Below are positions 53,063 to 62,160 of a stretch of 64,000 nucleotides of DNA, piece by piece; within the stretch, counting starts at the first letter, position 1; each line of letters begins with the position of its first letter. A model generated the notes under the pieces. It made no database searches. It was not told the DNA's origin and was given only the letters and a program-made list of their open reading frames with translations. A program made the position numbers and the translations under genes. Source of the stretch: JAXMEB01 sp046348545 (GTDB taxonomy: Bacteria; Pseudomonadota; Gammaproteobacteria; Berkiellales; Berkiellaceae); contig JAXMEB010000002.1 in NCBI GenBank assembly GCA_046348545.1, positions 372,001-436,000 of the forward strand. Direction: 5' to 3'.

Positions 53063-54781
53063 ATGAATAATTCAGAACTTTCAAAACATATGAATGCTGC
53101 AATCGGTATGTACGAAGACTTGTTGGGGCAAAAAGCTCACGTTGAAGTTAATCAATATTTACTGGAGCACGACATTGGAATCGTCAGTAATTTTTATAAA
53201 ATTATTAATGAATTTGACATCAAAAAAGAAGAGTATTTTGAAGCTGAAACGAAACACTTTCAAGCAAAGCTTAATCACGAGGACTATCAAAAGGCTTCTA
53301 AGCTTTATGATGAAGCAATCAAGACATTCAATAAAAATATTGAATCGTTTTTCAAAATATATGGTGCATCTCTATGGGATCCTGCTCAAAGGGCTCCTGC
53401 TATTCTAAGTGAATATGAATCAGATCTTGAACAGCAAGCATGTGTATACTTTATTGCTTATTTATATAAAAAATACAGCCTCGTTGATGGTAAAATTCAA
53501 CGCAAAGAGATGGATAATAATGAATATGAGAACTCACAAGGTATTATCATACAATTGACTAAACTCTTAGAGAAACAAGGATTTTCAGCGGCATTTAGGT
53601 TGCATGCCAAAGTAGAGAGTATTGACACAGACGAGGTGCCAGTAATATTGTTAGAGGGTGCTAAATTAGGCAACATGGATTGTAGATATGCCTTAGCAGA
53701 ACGTTATCTCGGTTTTCTAGCAGGCAGCGTGGCTCAGGACACTCCAGAAGAATACAAATTTCTCAAAGGATTAGATGAGAAAAAGCTCATTGAATGGATT
53801 AAAGAATCTAGAGATGCAGGGCATGTATATGGCCTTTCCAACATGCAATTATTTATGGACAACGTGATAGGTGCGTTGGGAGCGCTGCACGAACCCAAAG
53901 AAGATAAGGTTAGTGAGGCTCAAAAGCTGAGACTAAACCATATGGCAGAAATTGTTCAAAAAATATCAGGAGATGAAAAGGTAAATGAAGACATTGACTT
54001 AATTGTAAATATTCAATACGATTCAAACAGCACGCCTGAAGAAAAAGATGAAAAATATAGAGGGCTTAGAGAACACGCTAAACAATATGTGTCAAAGGGC
54101 TACTCAGAAAAATTTGCTAAAAACACAACGCATGTTGATCAAACCCTCCAGCCTATTTATGATACATTCACTTTTAATGTGAGGGATATTGCATTTCAGC
54201 TTGAGCAACTAAATAGCCTTATTCAGCAAAGACTTCAATCTGATGAGGGTATAAAGTCTGAAATCGAGTCAGATGTCAATAAAGCAAGTGAGAATCAGCC
54301 TTTGATTTCAGAAGAAGACACTAAGTCCATGCTCAAATCTAATCATTCAGAAATTGATACAGCAATCCAAAATATTAGAGCAACATTAGAGTCTCCTAAG
54401 CTTTCTCAACAATCTTATCATAGCGCTTGCTTTCAGGTAGCCCTGGCGGTTAATAAGTTGCGAGTTCAAATCTATTATCAACCACATCCTAAGGAATGGA
54501 AGGAATCAGTTAATAATTTAATAAACAACGTATTACAGTATGTGAGACCGCGTGAACATAAGCCATATGTGCTTTTCTTGACTGATGAACAAAAGGTAAA
54601 GCGAGAAGCGATTAAGATTGCTAAAAACGGATTAAAAAGCTTAGATTCAGAGAATACAAAAGAGATTTCAGATTTATTGAAAACAACAAAAAGTCAAGCA
54701 GTTGAATTGGTCAAGAAAGAACGTTTGCAATTTGAACAAAAGAAGTCTGAATCACACCCCAAACCATCTGAAAAGAAATGA
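53063..54781 (+). CDS. unknown 572-residue helical protein, effector-like
   Basis: Not recognised. Largely alpha-helical and strongly charged, with coiled-coil-like stretches near residues 45-90 and 380-430 and a lysine-rich C-terminus. One segment near 200 (LEGAKLGNMDCRYALAERYL) resembles a Sel1-type TPR repeat but is not repeated. No signal peptide or transmembrane helix. ATG 53063 has GGAG 9 nt upstream. It is followed after 4 nt by repeat copy D. Size, composition and isolation resemble secreted effectors of intracellular bacteria, but this is inference. Confidence 0.55.
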   Translation: MNNSELSKHMNAAIGMYEDLLGQKAHVEVNQYLLEHDIGIVSNFYKIINEFDIKKEEYFEAETKHFQAKLNHEDYQKASKLYDEAIKTFNKNIESFFKIYGASLWDPAQRAPAILSEYESDLEQQACVYFIAYLYKKYSLVDGKIQRKEMDNNEYENSQGIIIQLTKLLEKQGFSAAFRLHAKVESIDTDEVPVILLEGAKLGNMDCRYALAERYLGFLAGSVAQDTPEEYKFLKGLDEKKLIEWIKESRDAGHVYGLSNMQLFMDNVIGALGALHEPKEDKVSEAQKLRLNHMAEIVQKISGDEKVNEDIDLIVNIQYDSNSTPEEKDEKYRGLREHAKQYVSKGYSEKFAKNTTHVDQTLQPIYDTFTFNVRDIAFQLEQLNSLIQQRLQSDEGIKSEIESDVNKASENQPLISEEDTKSMLKSNHSEIDTAIQNIRATLESPKLSQQSYHSACFQVALAVNKLRVQIYYQPHPKEWKESVNNLINNVLQYVRPREHKPYVLFLTDEQKVKREAIKIAKNGLKSLDSENTKEISDLLKTTKSQAVELVKKERLQFEQKKSESHPKPSEKK

Positions 54782-54785
54782 GAAC

Positions 54786-54913
54786 TATACCCACAACAGA
54801 TGATTTTTCGGGTAGGCGCCGAGCGTTCGAGACGCAGGAGTGTACACAAAGTACATGACTGCGGTGAGAATCGCGAAGGCAACAACCCCGAAAATTCAGC
54901 TGTGAAGGGTATA
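54786..54913. repeat. 128-bp TATACCC palindromic repeat, copy D (inverted orientation)
   Basis: Same sequence as copy B read on the opposite strand, with CGCAG/CTGCG outer stem and TGTAC/GTACA inner stem. Begins 4 nt after the stop of the unknown gene and ends 21 nt before the 3' end of the STAS gene, so it is the whole separator between two convergent genes. Confidence 0.88.
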
Positions 54914-54934
54914 TTACAGTACAAATGATAGCCA

Positions 54935-55276
54935 TCAACGCATCGAGTCGATGGCTTCTTGTCTTGTTTTGTAAATTGAGAAAATGGAAGAAAAGCCGCT
55001 GATATCGAAAACTTCTTGAACGTCCTGAGATAAGGCACAGAGTAGCACTTTTCCACCGTATGGGCGGACTTTTTTAGCGGCAAGTAAAAGCACTCTTAAG
55101 CCAGCGCTGCTGATAAAGACTAAATTTGTAAAATCAACTAACATCGTATTGCAGCCGCCATTGATGACTTGAATCATATGAGATTCAAATTCGACGGCAG
55201 CGGAACTGTCAATTCTGCCATCTAAAGTGACGACTGTTTTGCCATCGATTTTTTCATCTTTGATAGTGACTGTCAT
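54935..55276 (-). CDS. STAS-domain anti-sigma factor antagonist (SpoIIAA/RsbV-like)
   Basis: Partner-switching protein whose phosphorylation state decides whether it binds the anti-sigma kinase. 113 residues. FISSAGLRVLL near residue 55-65 carries the conserved phosphorylatable Ser (Ser57 by alignment to SpoIIAA Ser58). ATG 55276 has AGGG 8 nt upstream; GTG 55285 is alternative. Last gene of the leftward four-gene regulatory operon. Confidence 0.9.
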   Translation of the reverse strand: MTVTIKDEKIDGKTVVTLDGRIDSSAAVEFESHMIQVINGGCNTMLVDFTNLVFISSAGLRVLLLAAKKVRPYGGKVLLCALSQDVQEVFDISGFSSIFSIYKTRQEAIDSMR

Positions 55277-55294
55277 TTTAGACACCCTTTTGGA

Positions 55295-55717
55295 TTATTG
55301 AATTTTTTTGGTTATCTTAAGTACATTGTAATCGCCTTCGCGCGCATATTCCATTTTATCCATGAGCTTTTTGACTAAATGAAGGCCTAACCCACCAATA
55401 TCTCGATCTTCAATAGAGAGTGTTGTATCAGGGCCGCTTCGCTTAGTTGGATCAAAGGCAACGCCATCATCTCTAAATTCAATGGTAATGAAGCCATTTT
55501 CAAGCTTGCTCTCTAAATAAACTGTATGTTCTTCCTTATCTTTATACGCATGCGTCACAATATTGGTAACGATTTCATCTACGCACATCAAAAGCTTGTT
55601 AATGATTGAAAACGATATCGCATGATCAACCATAAAATTTTCTAGTCGATGGATGACCCGCTTGGAGTCTTCCAAGGTATTGGTGTAATGTGCTTTAAAT
55701 CGATTTTCTTCGTCCAT
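55295..55717 (-). CDS. anti-sigma regulatory factor, serine kinase (RsbW/SpoIIAB-like)
   Basis: GHKL-fold kinase. 140 residues. N box DEIVTNIVTHAY, G1 box FRDDGVAFDP and G2 GGLGLHLVKKL are all present. Expected to phosphorylate the STAS protein encoded 18 nt downstream and to bind a target, classically a sigma factor; no sigma gene is in the window, so the output may be different. Confidence 0.88.
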   Translation of the reverse strand: MDEENRFKAHYTNTLEDSKRVIHRLENFMVDHAISFSIINKLLMCVDEIVTNIVTHAYKDKEEHTVYLESKLENGFITIEFRDDGVAFDPTKRSGPDTTLSIEDRDIGGLGLHLVKKLMDKMEYAREGDYNVLKITKKIQ

Positions 55718-55730
55718 TATTTAGCTCATT

Positions 55731-56894
55731 CTAGCTCTGTTTTTTCAAAAATCGAATCATTAACAAGGTAATGTCGTCGCTTTGTGGACATCCATCAGCA
55801 TATTTAGTTATTTCACTGCTCAGTGTGTTCACATACTCACTAGCGGATAGATCGCGATTAGCATCTGAAAATTCTTGAAGCCGCTTTTCTCCAAAGCAGT
55901 GACCTTGACGATTTTCCGCTTCAGTCACCCCATCGGTATATAAAAATAAGCTATCTCCCTCATTCAATTCAATTTCATATTCATGATATTGATTTATTTC
56001 TGCAACCCCTAATGCTGTGCCTCGGGTTGAAGGCAGCATTTCAATGGCACCACCTTTTCGAATCATAATGGGGGGATTGTGGCCACCATTTGAAAATTTG
56101 AACTTACCGGTGCTCATGTCGAGTATGCCGAAAAATGTTGTAACAAACATCATTTTATCATTATCTTTCTGAAGCCCAATATTCACTTCGGCAAGTGTTT
56201 GGCCAGGCGGTTCCTTGTTAAAAGCATGGGCTCTTAGCATTGTTCTGGAGACTGTCATGAAAAGAGCAGCTGGCACTCCTTTACCAGAGACATCCGCAAT
56301 GACAAGTCCCAAATGTTGCTTACTTAGCCAGAAAAAATCATAAAAGTCACCACCAATTTGCTTAGCAGGTGTCATTTTGCCATAGAGATCGATATTATCA
56401 TTTTTTATAAATTCTTTGGGGAGAATAGATTGTTGAATTTCAGCGGCGACATTTAATTCATGTAATATGCCATCCAGTTTGTCTTTAGTTTGCTCAGATT
56501 CAATCAATGTTCCTAAATGAGTTAATGTTTTATCGATAGTGGCATTTAAATCATCAAAATTAATAGGCTTGGTGACGAAATCAAAAGCGCCCAGATTCAT
56601 AGCAGCACGAATGTTTCCCATATCGCCATAAGCCGATACAATGATTGGAATAACTTTAGGGTGTCTCTCTCCTAGGTTTTTTAACAACGTTAAGCCATCC
56701 ATTTCTGGCATGTTAATATCAGAAATTAATAGGCGAATATCAGGTTGGAGATCCAATACTTTAAGTGCTTCCACACCAGATTGGGCAAAAAAGAGTTCCA
56801 TTTGATTTTCTCTGATTTGCTTACGAAACCGTTGTTTCATCAAAAGCTGAACATCGGGCTCGTCATCTACGATCAGTATCTTTGGCGCTGCCAC
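55731..56894 (-). CDS. response regulator with PP2C (SpoIIE/RsbU-type) phosphatase domain
   Basis: REC domain (residues 1 to about 125; acidic pocket DD at 10-11, phosphoacceptor Asp59, Lys110 in VTKPI) followed by a PP2C-like SpoIIE phosphatase domain (KQIGGDFYDFF, VIADVSGKGVPAALFM, FSNGGHNPP, LYTDGVTEAEN, SDDITLLM). 387 residues. Should dephosphorylate the STAS protein when the receiver is phosphorylated. GTG 56894 with GGAGG 4 nt upstream. Lies 39 nt after the histidine kinase gene. Confidence 0.93.
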   Translation of the reverse strand: MAAPKILIVDDEPDVQLLMKQRFRKQIRENQMELFFAQSGVEALKVLDLQPDIRLLISDINMPEMDGLTLLKNLGERHPKVIPIIVSAYGDMGNIRAAMNLGAFDFVTKPINFDDLNATIDKTLTHLGTLIESEQTKDKLDGILHELNVAAEIQQSILPKEFIKNDNIDLYGKMTPAKQIGGDFYDFFWLSKQHLGLVIADVSGKGVPAALFMTVSRTMLRAHAFNKEPPGQTLAEVNIGLQKDNDKMMFVTTFFGILDMSTGKFKFSNGGHNPPIMIRKGGAIEMLPSTRGTALGVAEINQYHEYEIELNEGDSLFLYTDGVTEAENRQGHCFGEKRLQEFSDANRDLSASEYVNTLSSEITKYADGCPQSDDITLLMIRFLKKQS

Positions 56895-56933
56895 ATTGCC
56901 TCCGTTAAAACTCTTTTAAAGTATAACTAATTT

Positions 56934-58004
56934 TCATTGAGTTTGCCCTGTTTGAAATGGAAGTATAATAATGAACTCTGTATATTCTCCTTTTTTACTA
57001 TCCACTTCAATTTGACCGGCATGCTGTTTGACAATAATATCGTGACAAATATGCAATCCTAAGCCCGTTCCGACGCCAATCGGCTTGGTCGTAAAAAAGG
57101 GCTCAAATATTTTTTGTTTTATTGAGTCGGGAATACCCAGTCCATTATCTTTGATGCTGATTTTGATCCCCCTTTCAAGGGCTTCAGTTTTAACCTCTAT
57201 CGTTGGCATAAATTCGGAGGCTTCCAATTGTTTCCGATCATAAGCTGCATAGAGGCCATTGTTAATAATGTTGAGAAAAACGCGTCCTACATTTTGCTGA
57301 GCAACCTGAATTAAGGGTGGATTGGGTGCATAATTTGTCTTCAGGCTCACGTTAAATTCTGGATTTTGAGCGCGCATACCATGATAAGCTAAGTGGAGAT
57401 ATTCATCGAGCAACTCATTGATATTGGTATCGACTTTTGTTAATTCTTCGGTGTGTGCTTGCATCAAGATGTGTTTGACAATGCTTTCAGCACGTTTGCC
57501 ATGCTGATGAATACTATTTAAATTTTCCTGTAAGTCTTTTAAGATCTCTTTTATGTTGTCTTTTTCAGTTTGAGGTATTTCGCATTTATCAAATTCTTCT
57601 TTAAGCTCAACCAGAAGACCGCTAGCCATTTCAGAGAAGTTATTCACAAAGTTAAGCGGGTTTTTGATTTCATGCGCAATACCACCGGTTAACATCCCGA
57701 CAGATGCCATTTTGTCCTGTATTAGGAGTTGCTGTTTTATTTCCTCTAATTCTTTTAATAAACTGATAGAGCCTTGTACTGTCGCGTTGCAAGGGAGAGG
57801 TGTTTCGGGCTTGATCGGTGATTTGAGCAAGGCATGGGTAATGATGTATAGGGCTGGAGGTAATAAGATTAAAGCTGTAAAAATAAGCAATTCTTGGGAA
57901 AGTGCTGGAAATTTGATCAAAAGGAATAGAACGCCAGCAATCCAGATCAGCGCGGTAGTCACCCAATAAGGGTGTTGTCTTATGAACGCTATGACGTTCT
58001 TCAC
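56934..58004 (-). CDS. membrane sensor histidine kinase
   Basis: 356 residues with two N-terminal transmembrane helices (about 14-31 and 38-60), little periplasmic sequence, a coiled linker, then HisKA-like phosphoacceptor His111 in GGIAHEIKNPLNFV and HATPase motifs (N box NVGRVFLNIINNGLYAA, G boxes DNGLGIP and GVGTGLGLHI). Likely phosphorylates the REC domain of the neighbouring phosphatase. GTG 58004 with AGGGA 6 nt upstream. First gene of the operon, divergent from kdp. Confidence 0.9.
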   Translation of the reverse strand: MKNVIAFIRQHPYWVTTALIWIAGVLFLLIKFPALSQELLIFTALILLPPALYIITHALLKSPIKPETPLPCNATVQGSISLLKELEEIKQQLLIQDKMASVGMLTGGIAHEIKNPLNFVNNFSEMASGLLVELKEEFDKCEIPQTEKDNIKEILKDLQENLNSIHQHGKRAESIVKHILMQAHTEELTKVDTNINELLDEYLHLAYHGMRAQNPEFNVSLKTNYAPNPPLIQVAQQNVGRVFLNIINNGLYAAYDRKQLEASEFMPTIEVKTEALERGIKISIKDNGLGIPDSIKQKIFEPFFTTKPIGVGTGLGLHICHDIIVKQHAGQIEVDSKKGEYTEFIIILPFQTGQTQ

Positions 58005-58177
58005 GTGTCGTCCCTATATTTACTGCGACGCAGCAAAAGCAACTCGAGAGCCTTCCTCTCAGATGAAGTATAGTCAATTGTAATTCTACTTACTAAATAC
58101 TTGGTCTTGAAATTGATTTAATTTACAGTGAATATTTGATCGATAGAAGATCTATAGTAGAGCTGTTAGGAGTCACT

Positions 58178-58258
58178 ATGATGATTTATTTAAGTATTGC
58201 AGCTATTTTTTTTTCGTTAAGCGTTGGATTCATTTTTGTTTGTGAGCTTTTGAAATGA
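58178..58258 (+). CDS. 26-residue single-helix membrane protein upstream of kdpF
   Basis: ATG 58178 with AGGAG and 5-nt spacing encodes MMIYLSIAAIFFSLSVGF then IFVCELLK. One transmembrane helix and a C-terminal C-E-L-L motif. Its stop overlaps the kdpF ATG (ATGA), as expected for a coupled gene. Small proteins of the same pattern (FFxLSxGFxxxC-E-x-L) are known before kdpF in other bacteria. Too short for most gene finders. Confidence 0.65.
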   Translation: MMIYLSIAAIFFSLSVGFIFVCELLK

Positions 58259-58341
58259 TCGAAATGATATCAGGAATGATTGGTGTTCTACTTATTTTGT
58301 ACCTATTAGTAGCCTTGCTAAAACCGGAGATATTTCCATGA
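58255..58341 (+). CDS. kdpF: KdpF, small subunit of the K+-transporting ATPase
   Basis: 28 residues, one transmembrane helix, with the KdpF-like end LVALLKPEIFP. Starts inside the preceding microgene's stop and overlaps the kdpA start (ATGA). KdpF stabilises the KdpABC complex. Confidence 0.8.
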   Translation: MIEMISGMIGVLLILYLLVALLKPEIFP

Positions 58342-60092
58342 TGATATCTGGTTTTATCTTGAATGCAGCGCTTCAAATTAGTTTATTGTTGGCTCTGGTG
58401 ATGGCCATGATGGCTCCTTTAGGTCGATACATGGCGCGAGTATATCGAAATGAGCCCTTGTTATTAGATTACATATTAAAGCCAGTCGAAAGACTGTTTT
58501 ATCGGATGACTGGAATCGATCCAATTCAGGAAATGGATTGGAAACAATATGCCCTGGCAGTTCTCTGTTGTGGTTTAATTGGATTTGTAATACTTTTTTT
58601 GATATTGCGTTTTCAAGCTTACTTTCCTCTCAATCCCCAATCTTTTCCAAATTTAACCGCTGATTTAGCTTTCAACACAGCTGCCAGCTTTACTACGAAT
58701 ACCAATTGGCAAGCTTATGGTGGTGAATCGACTTTAAGCTATTTTAGTCAAATGATTGGTCTGACAGTTCAAAACTTTATCTCTGCGAGCATGGGCATGG
58801 CGGTTGCCGTTGCTCTGACGCGGGGGATTGCCCGTCACCACACGCGTTGGATTGGGCATTTTTGGGTCGATTTGGTGAGAGGGATTTTATATATTCTGTT
58901 ACCTTTGTCATTGGTTGTTGCAATCATATTGGGATCACAAGGTGTGATCCAGAACTTTAATCACTATGAGGTGGCAACTCTGATTGAGCAATCTCATGGG
59001 GCAGGTCAACCTATTCAAACTCAATTGATCCCGGGGGGACCGGTGGCTTCTCAAGTTGCGATTAAGCAATTAGGGAGCAATGGTGGCGGATTTTTTAATA
59101 CGAATTCAGCGCATCCTTTTGAAAATCCTACACCCTTTTCAAATTTTGTCGAACTACTTGCCATACTAATGGTCCCCACTGCCTTTTGTTTTACATTTGG
59201 AGCTTTGGTCAAGGACGAAAGACAAGGGTGGTCGCTTTTTATAGCGATGACACTGATTTTTCTTCCTCTGACAATCTTTTGTGTTTTACAAGAACAACAC
59301 GGTAATACACTTTTAAATACGCTTAATATTGATCAGGAAGCAAGTGCCATTCAACCTGGTGGGAATATGGAAGGCAAGGAGGTGCGCTTTGGTATCATCA
59401 ATTCAGCCTTATGGGCTAGCGCAACGACAGCAACCTCAAATGGTTCAGTGAACTCAATGCATGATTCATTCACGGCGCTGGGTGGTCTTGTTCCTTTAAT
59501 TTTCATGCATTTAGGCGAGATCATTTATGGTGGTGTCGGTTCTGGACTCTATGGGGTGCTTATTTTCGTGCTGATCACAGTATTTATAGCAGGCTTATTA
59601 GTTGGCAGAACACCGGAATATCTAGGAAAGAAAATATCTGCATTCGAAATCAAAATGGCGTCACTATGTGTTTTAATCCCTGTCATCGTTATCTTATTCG
59701 GGACTAGTTTAGCTTTACTCTTGCCTGACGGGAAAGCGGCTATCTTCAATCCAGGCGTTCATGGTATGAGTGAAGTCCTGTATGCATTCAGTTCAGCAGG
59801 TAACAATAATGGGAGTGCTTTTGCAGGTTTATCAGCAAACTCCCCTTTTTATAACGTGATCTTAGGTATTGCCATGTTGATCTGTAGGTATTGGCTCATT
59901 ATCCCAGTACTTGCGATTGCAGGATATTTAGGGGAAAAAGAGAAAATTCCAGTTTCAGCAGGTACATTATCAACTCATTCGATCCTTTTTATCATATTAT
60001 TGGTGAGTACGATATTACTTGTTGGGTTATTGACATACATTCCCGTTCTATCTTTAGGTCCCATAACTGAATATTTAACTGTGATGAATTAA
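58338..60092 (+). CDS. kdpA: potassium-transporting ATPase subunit A
   Basis: Channel-like K+-binding subunit of the high-affinity Kdp pump. 584 residues, about ten to twelve helices. Filter-like loops of the four repeats are visible, for example FTTNTNWQAYGGE and LGSNGGGFFNTNSAHPFENP (shown as GSNGGGFFNTNSAHPFENP), and FSSAGNNNGSAFAG. GGAG sits 8 nt upstream of ATG 58338. Confidence 0.95.
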   Translation: MMISGFILNAALQISLLLALVMAMMAPLGRYMARVYRNEPLLLDYILKPVERLFYRMTGIDPIQEMDWKQYALAVLCCGLIGFVILFLILRFQAYFPLNPQSFPNLTADLAFNTAASFTTNTNWQAYGGESTLSYFSQMIGLTVQNFISASMGMAVAVALTRGIARHHTRWIGHFWVDLVRGILYILLPLSLVVAIILGSQGVIQNFNHYEVATLIEQSHGAGQPIQTQLIPGGPVASQVAIKQLGSNGGGFFNTNSAHPFENPTPFSNFVELLAILMVPTAFCFTFGALVKDERQGWSLFIAMTLIFLPLTIFCVLQEQHGNTLLNTLNIDQEASAIQPGGNMEGKEVRFGIINSALWASATTATSNGSVNSMHDSFTALGGLVPLIFMHLGEIIYGGVGSGLYGVLIFVLITVFIAGLLVGRTPEYLGKKISAFEIKMASLCVLIPVIVILFGTSLALLLPDGKAAIFNPGVHGMSEVLYAFSSAGNNNGSAFAGLSANSPFYNVILGIAMLICRYWLIIPVLAIAGYLGEKEKIPVSAGTLSTHSILFIILLVSTILLVGLLTYIPVLSLGPITEYLTVMN

Positions 60093-62156
60093 ATGACTAA
60101 GCACAAACAGCAGCATATTAATTATAAAATACTGATTACAGCGATTGGATTGGCGTTCATGAAATTAACACCATGGTATCAGGTACGCAACCCTGTCATG
60201 TTTGTGACATACGTATGTTGCTTGATGGCTTCTGGTTTATATATTTACACTTTAGTTAATCCCGCATACGAATCAACCTCGTTTTTGTTGCATGTGAGCA
60301 TTTGGCTTTGGTTTACAGTCGTTTTCGCAAATTTTTCAGAAAGTCTTGCAGAAGGTCGAGGAAAAGCACAAGCTGCCCTTCTTAAAAAGGCTAGACGAGA
60401 AATTAAAGCTAAAAAGCTAAAAAACCAATTTGAAAGGATTTATCTGCTATTACCTTCTACTGAGCTTCATGTAGACGATATCGTTTTGGTCGAGGTTGGC
60501 GATGTGATACCAGGTGATGGTCAAGTCATTGAAGGCATTGCATCGGTCGATGAAAGCGCAATCACAGGCGAAAGTGCACCGGTGATACGAGAAAGTGGTG
60601 GTGATCGAGATGCTGTTACCGCAGGCACAGTTGTACTATCTGATTGGTTAATCATCCGAATTACGTCTGAGCCTGGTGAGACGTTTCTTGATAAAATGAT
60701 TTCGTTGGTTGAGGGCGCCAAGCGACAAAAAACCCCAAATGAAATTGCACTTAATATTTTACTAGCAGGTATGACACTTATTTTTTTAATCGTTGTCATG
60801 ACGTTACTACCCTTTTCATATTTTACAATCGCTTTTTTAAACCAGGGTAGTGCTATTAGTATTGCCGCTTTACTGGCTTTAGTGGTTTGTTTGATTCCCA
60901 CCACGATTGGGGGCTTGATGTCAGCGATTGGCATTGCAGGTATGGATAGGCTAATTCGTAACAACGTGATTGCAACGTCAGGACGTGCGATTGAGGCTGC
61001 TGGTGATGTTAATATTCTTTTGCTGGATAAAACTGGAACTATTACGCTCGGTAACCGTCAGGCAGCTGCTTTTTTTTCAGCAGAAAACGTAGATGAGCGC
61101 ACTTTAGCTGAGGCAGCGGCGCTGTCTTCTATTGCCGATGACACACCGGAAGGTAGAAGTATTGTGCAATTGGCTAAAGAAAAATACCGGATTACCCTTT
61201 CTGATATTAAAAATCTAAAAGCGGATTTTATACCATTTTCAGCTGAAACGCGTATGAGTGGTGTAAAATTTTCGGACCGCCAAATTTTTAAGGGGGCTGC
61301 AGATAAGATTTTCAATCATGTTAAAATGTCAAATGGTCACATTGATGATTCTGTTATCCAGAAAATTGAGATGATTGCACGCCAAGGTAGTACACCATTG
61401 GTTGTCTGCAGCAATATAAATATATTAGGTGTTGTTGAATTAAAAGATGTTATTAAGCCAGGCATTAAAGAGCGATTAGCCTCACTAAGAACAATGGGGA
61501 TCAAAAGCATTATGATGACGGGTGATAACCCCCTGACAGCTGCTACGATTGCGAATGAATCCGGTGTTGATGATTTTCATGCGAACGCAATGCCAGAAGA
61601 TAAGTTAAAAATCATAAGAGATTTTCAGCGCGAGGGGCAATTGGTCGCGATGGTCGGTGATGGGACTAATGATGCTCCTGCACTGGCTCAAACCGACGTC
61701 GCTGTTGCTATGAATAGTGGAACTCAAGCTGCCAAAGAAGCAGCAAATATGGTTGATTTGGATTCCGATCCTACGAAATTGATAGAAATTGTAAAAATCG
61801 GAAAACAATTGCTGATAACAAGAGGCGCTTTAACTACGTTTAGTATTGCAAATGATTTAGCAAAATATTTTGCTATTATTCCAGCAGCGTTTGTGAGTAC
61901 CTTTCCAGCCCTGAATGCTTTTAATATCATGCATCTCTCTAATCCTAAAAGTGCTATTTTGTCAGCAGTGATCTTCAACGCATTGATCATTATATGTTTA
62001 ATTCCGTTAGCACTGAAGGGGGTTCGATATCGAGCGTGGAGTGCGAATCGTCTATTGCAGTTCAATGTACTGGTTTATGGATTAGGCGGAGTCATTATCC
62101 CATTCTTAGGCATCAAATGCATTGATATGTTTGTCTCAAGATTGTCATGGATTTAA
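60093..62156 (+). CDS. kdpB: potassium-transporting ATPase ATP-binding subunit
   Basis: P-type ATPase motor. 687 residues. TGES actuator motif near 158-161, phosphorylated Asp312 in LLDKTGT, KGA and GDGTNDAPAL hinge motifs, CLIPTTIGG transmembrane motif. ATG 60093 follows the kdpA TAA directly. N-terminal 20 residues are basic and longer than in E. coli. Confidence 0.96.
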   Translation: MTKHKQQHINYKILITAIGLAFMKLTPWYQVRNPVMFVTYVCCLMASGLYIYTLVNPAYESTSFLLHVSIWLWFTVVFANFSESLAEGRGKAQAALLKKARREIKAKKLKNQFERIYLLLPSTELHVDDIVLVEVGDVIPGDGQVIEGIASVDESAITGESAPVIRESGGDRDAVTAGTVVLSDWLIIRITSEPGETFLDKMISLVEGAKRQKTPNEIALNILLAGMTLIFLIVVMTLLPFSYFTIAFLNQGSAISIAALLALVVCLIPTTIGGLMSAIGIAGMDRLIRNNVIATSGRAIEAAGDVNILLLDKTGTITLGNRQAAAFFSAENVDERTLAEAAALSSIADDTPEGRSIVQLAKEKYRITLSDIKNLKADFIPFSAETRMSGVKFSDRQIFKGAADKIFNHVKMSNGHIDDSVIQKIEMIARQGSTPLVVCSNINILGVVELKDVIKPGIKERLASLRTMGIKSIMMTGDNPLTAATIANESGVDDFHANAMPEDKLKIIRDFQREGQLVAMVGDGTNDAPALAQTDVAVAMNSGTQAAKEAANMVDLDSDPTKLIEIVKIGKQLLITRGALTTFSIANDLAKYFAIIPAAFVSTFPALNAFNIMHLSNPKSAILSAVIFNALIIICLIPLALKGVRYRAWSANRLLQFNVLVYGLGGVIIPFLGIKCIDMFVSRLSWI

Positions 62157-62160
62157 CATC

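Noticed and set aside
8435..54913. Possible CRISPR array from the recurring repeats
   Set aside because: Copies are dispersed kilobases apart, far longer than CRISPR repeats, and have no regular spacers.
60521..60964. 147-codon open frame antisense to kdpB
   Set aside because: Shadow of a certain gene; composition follows the kdpB reading frame.
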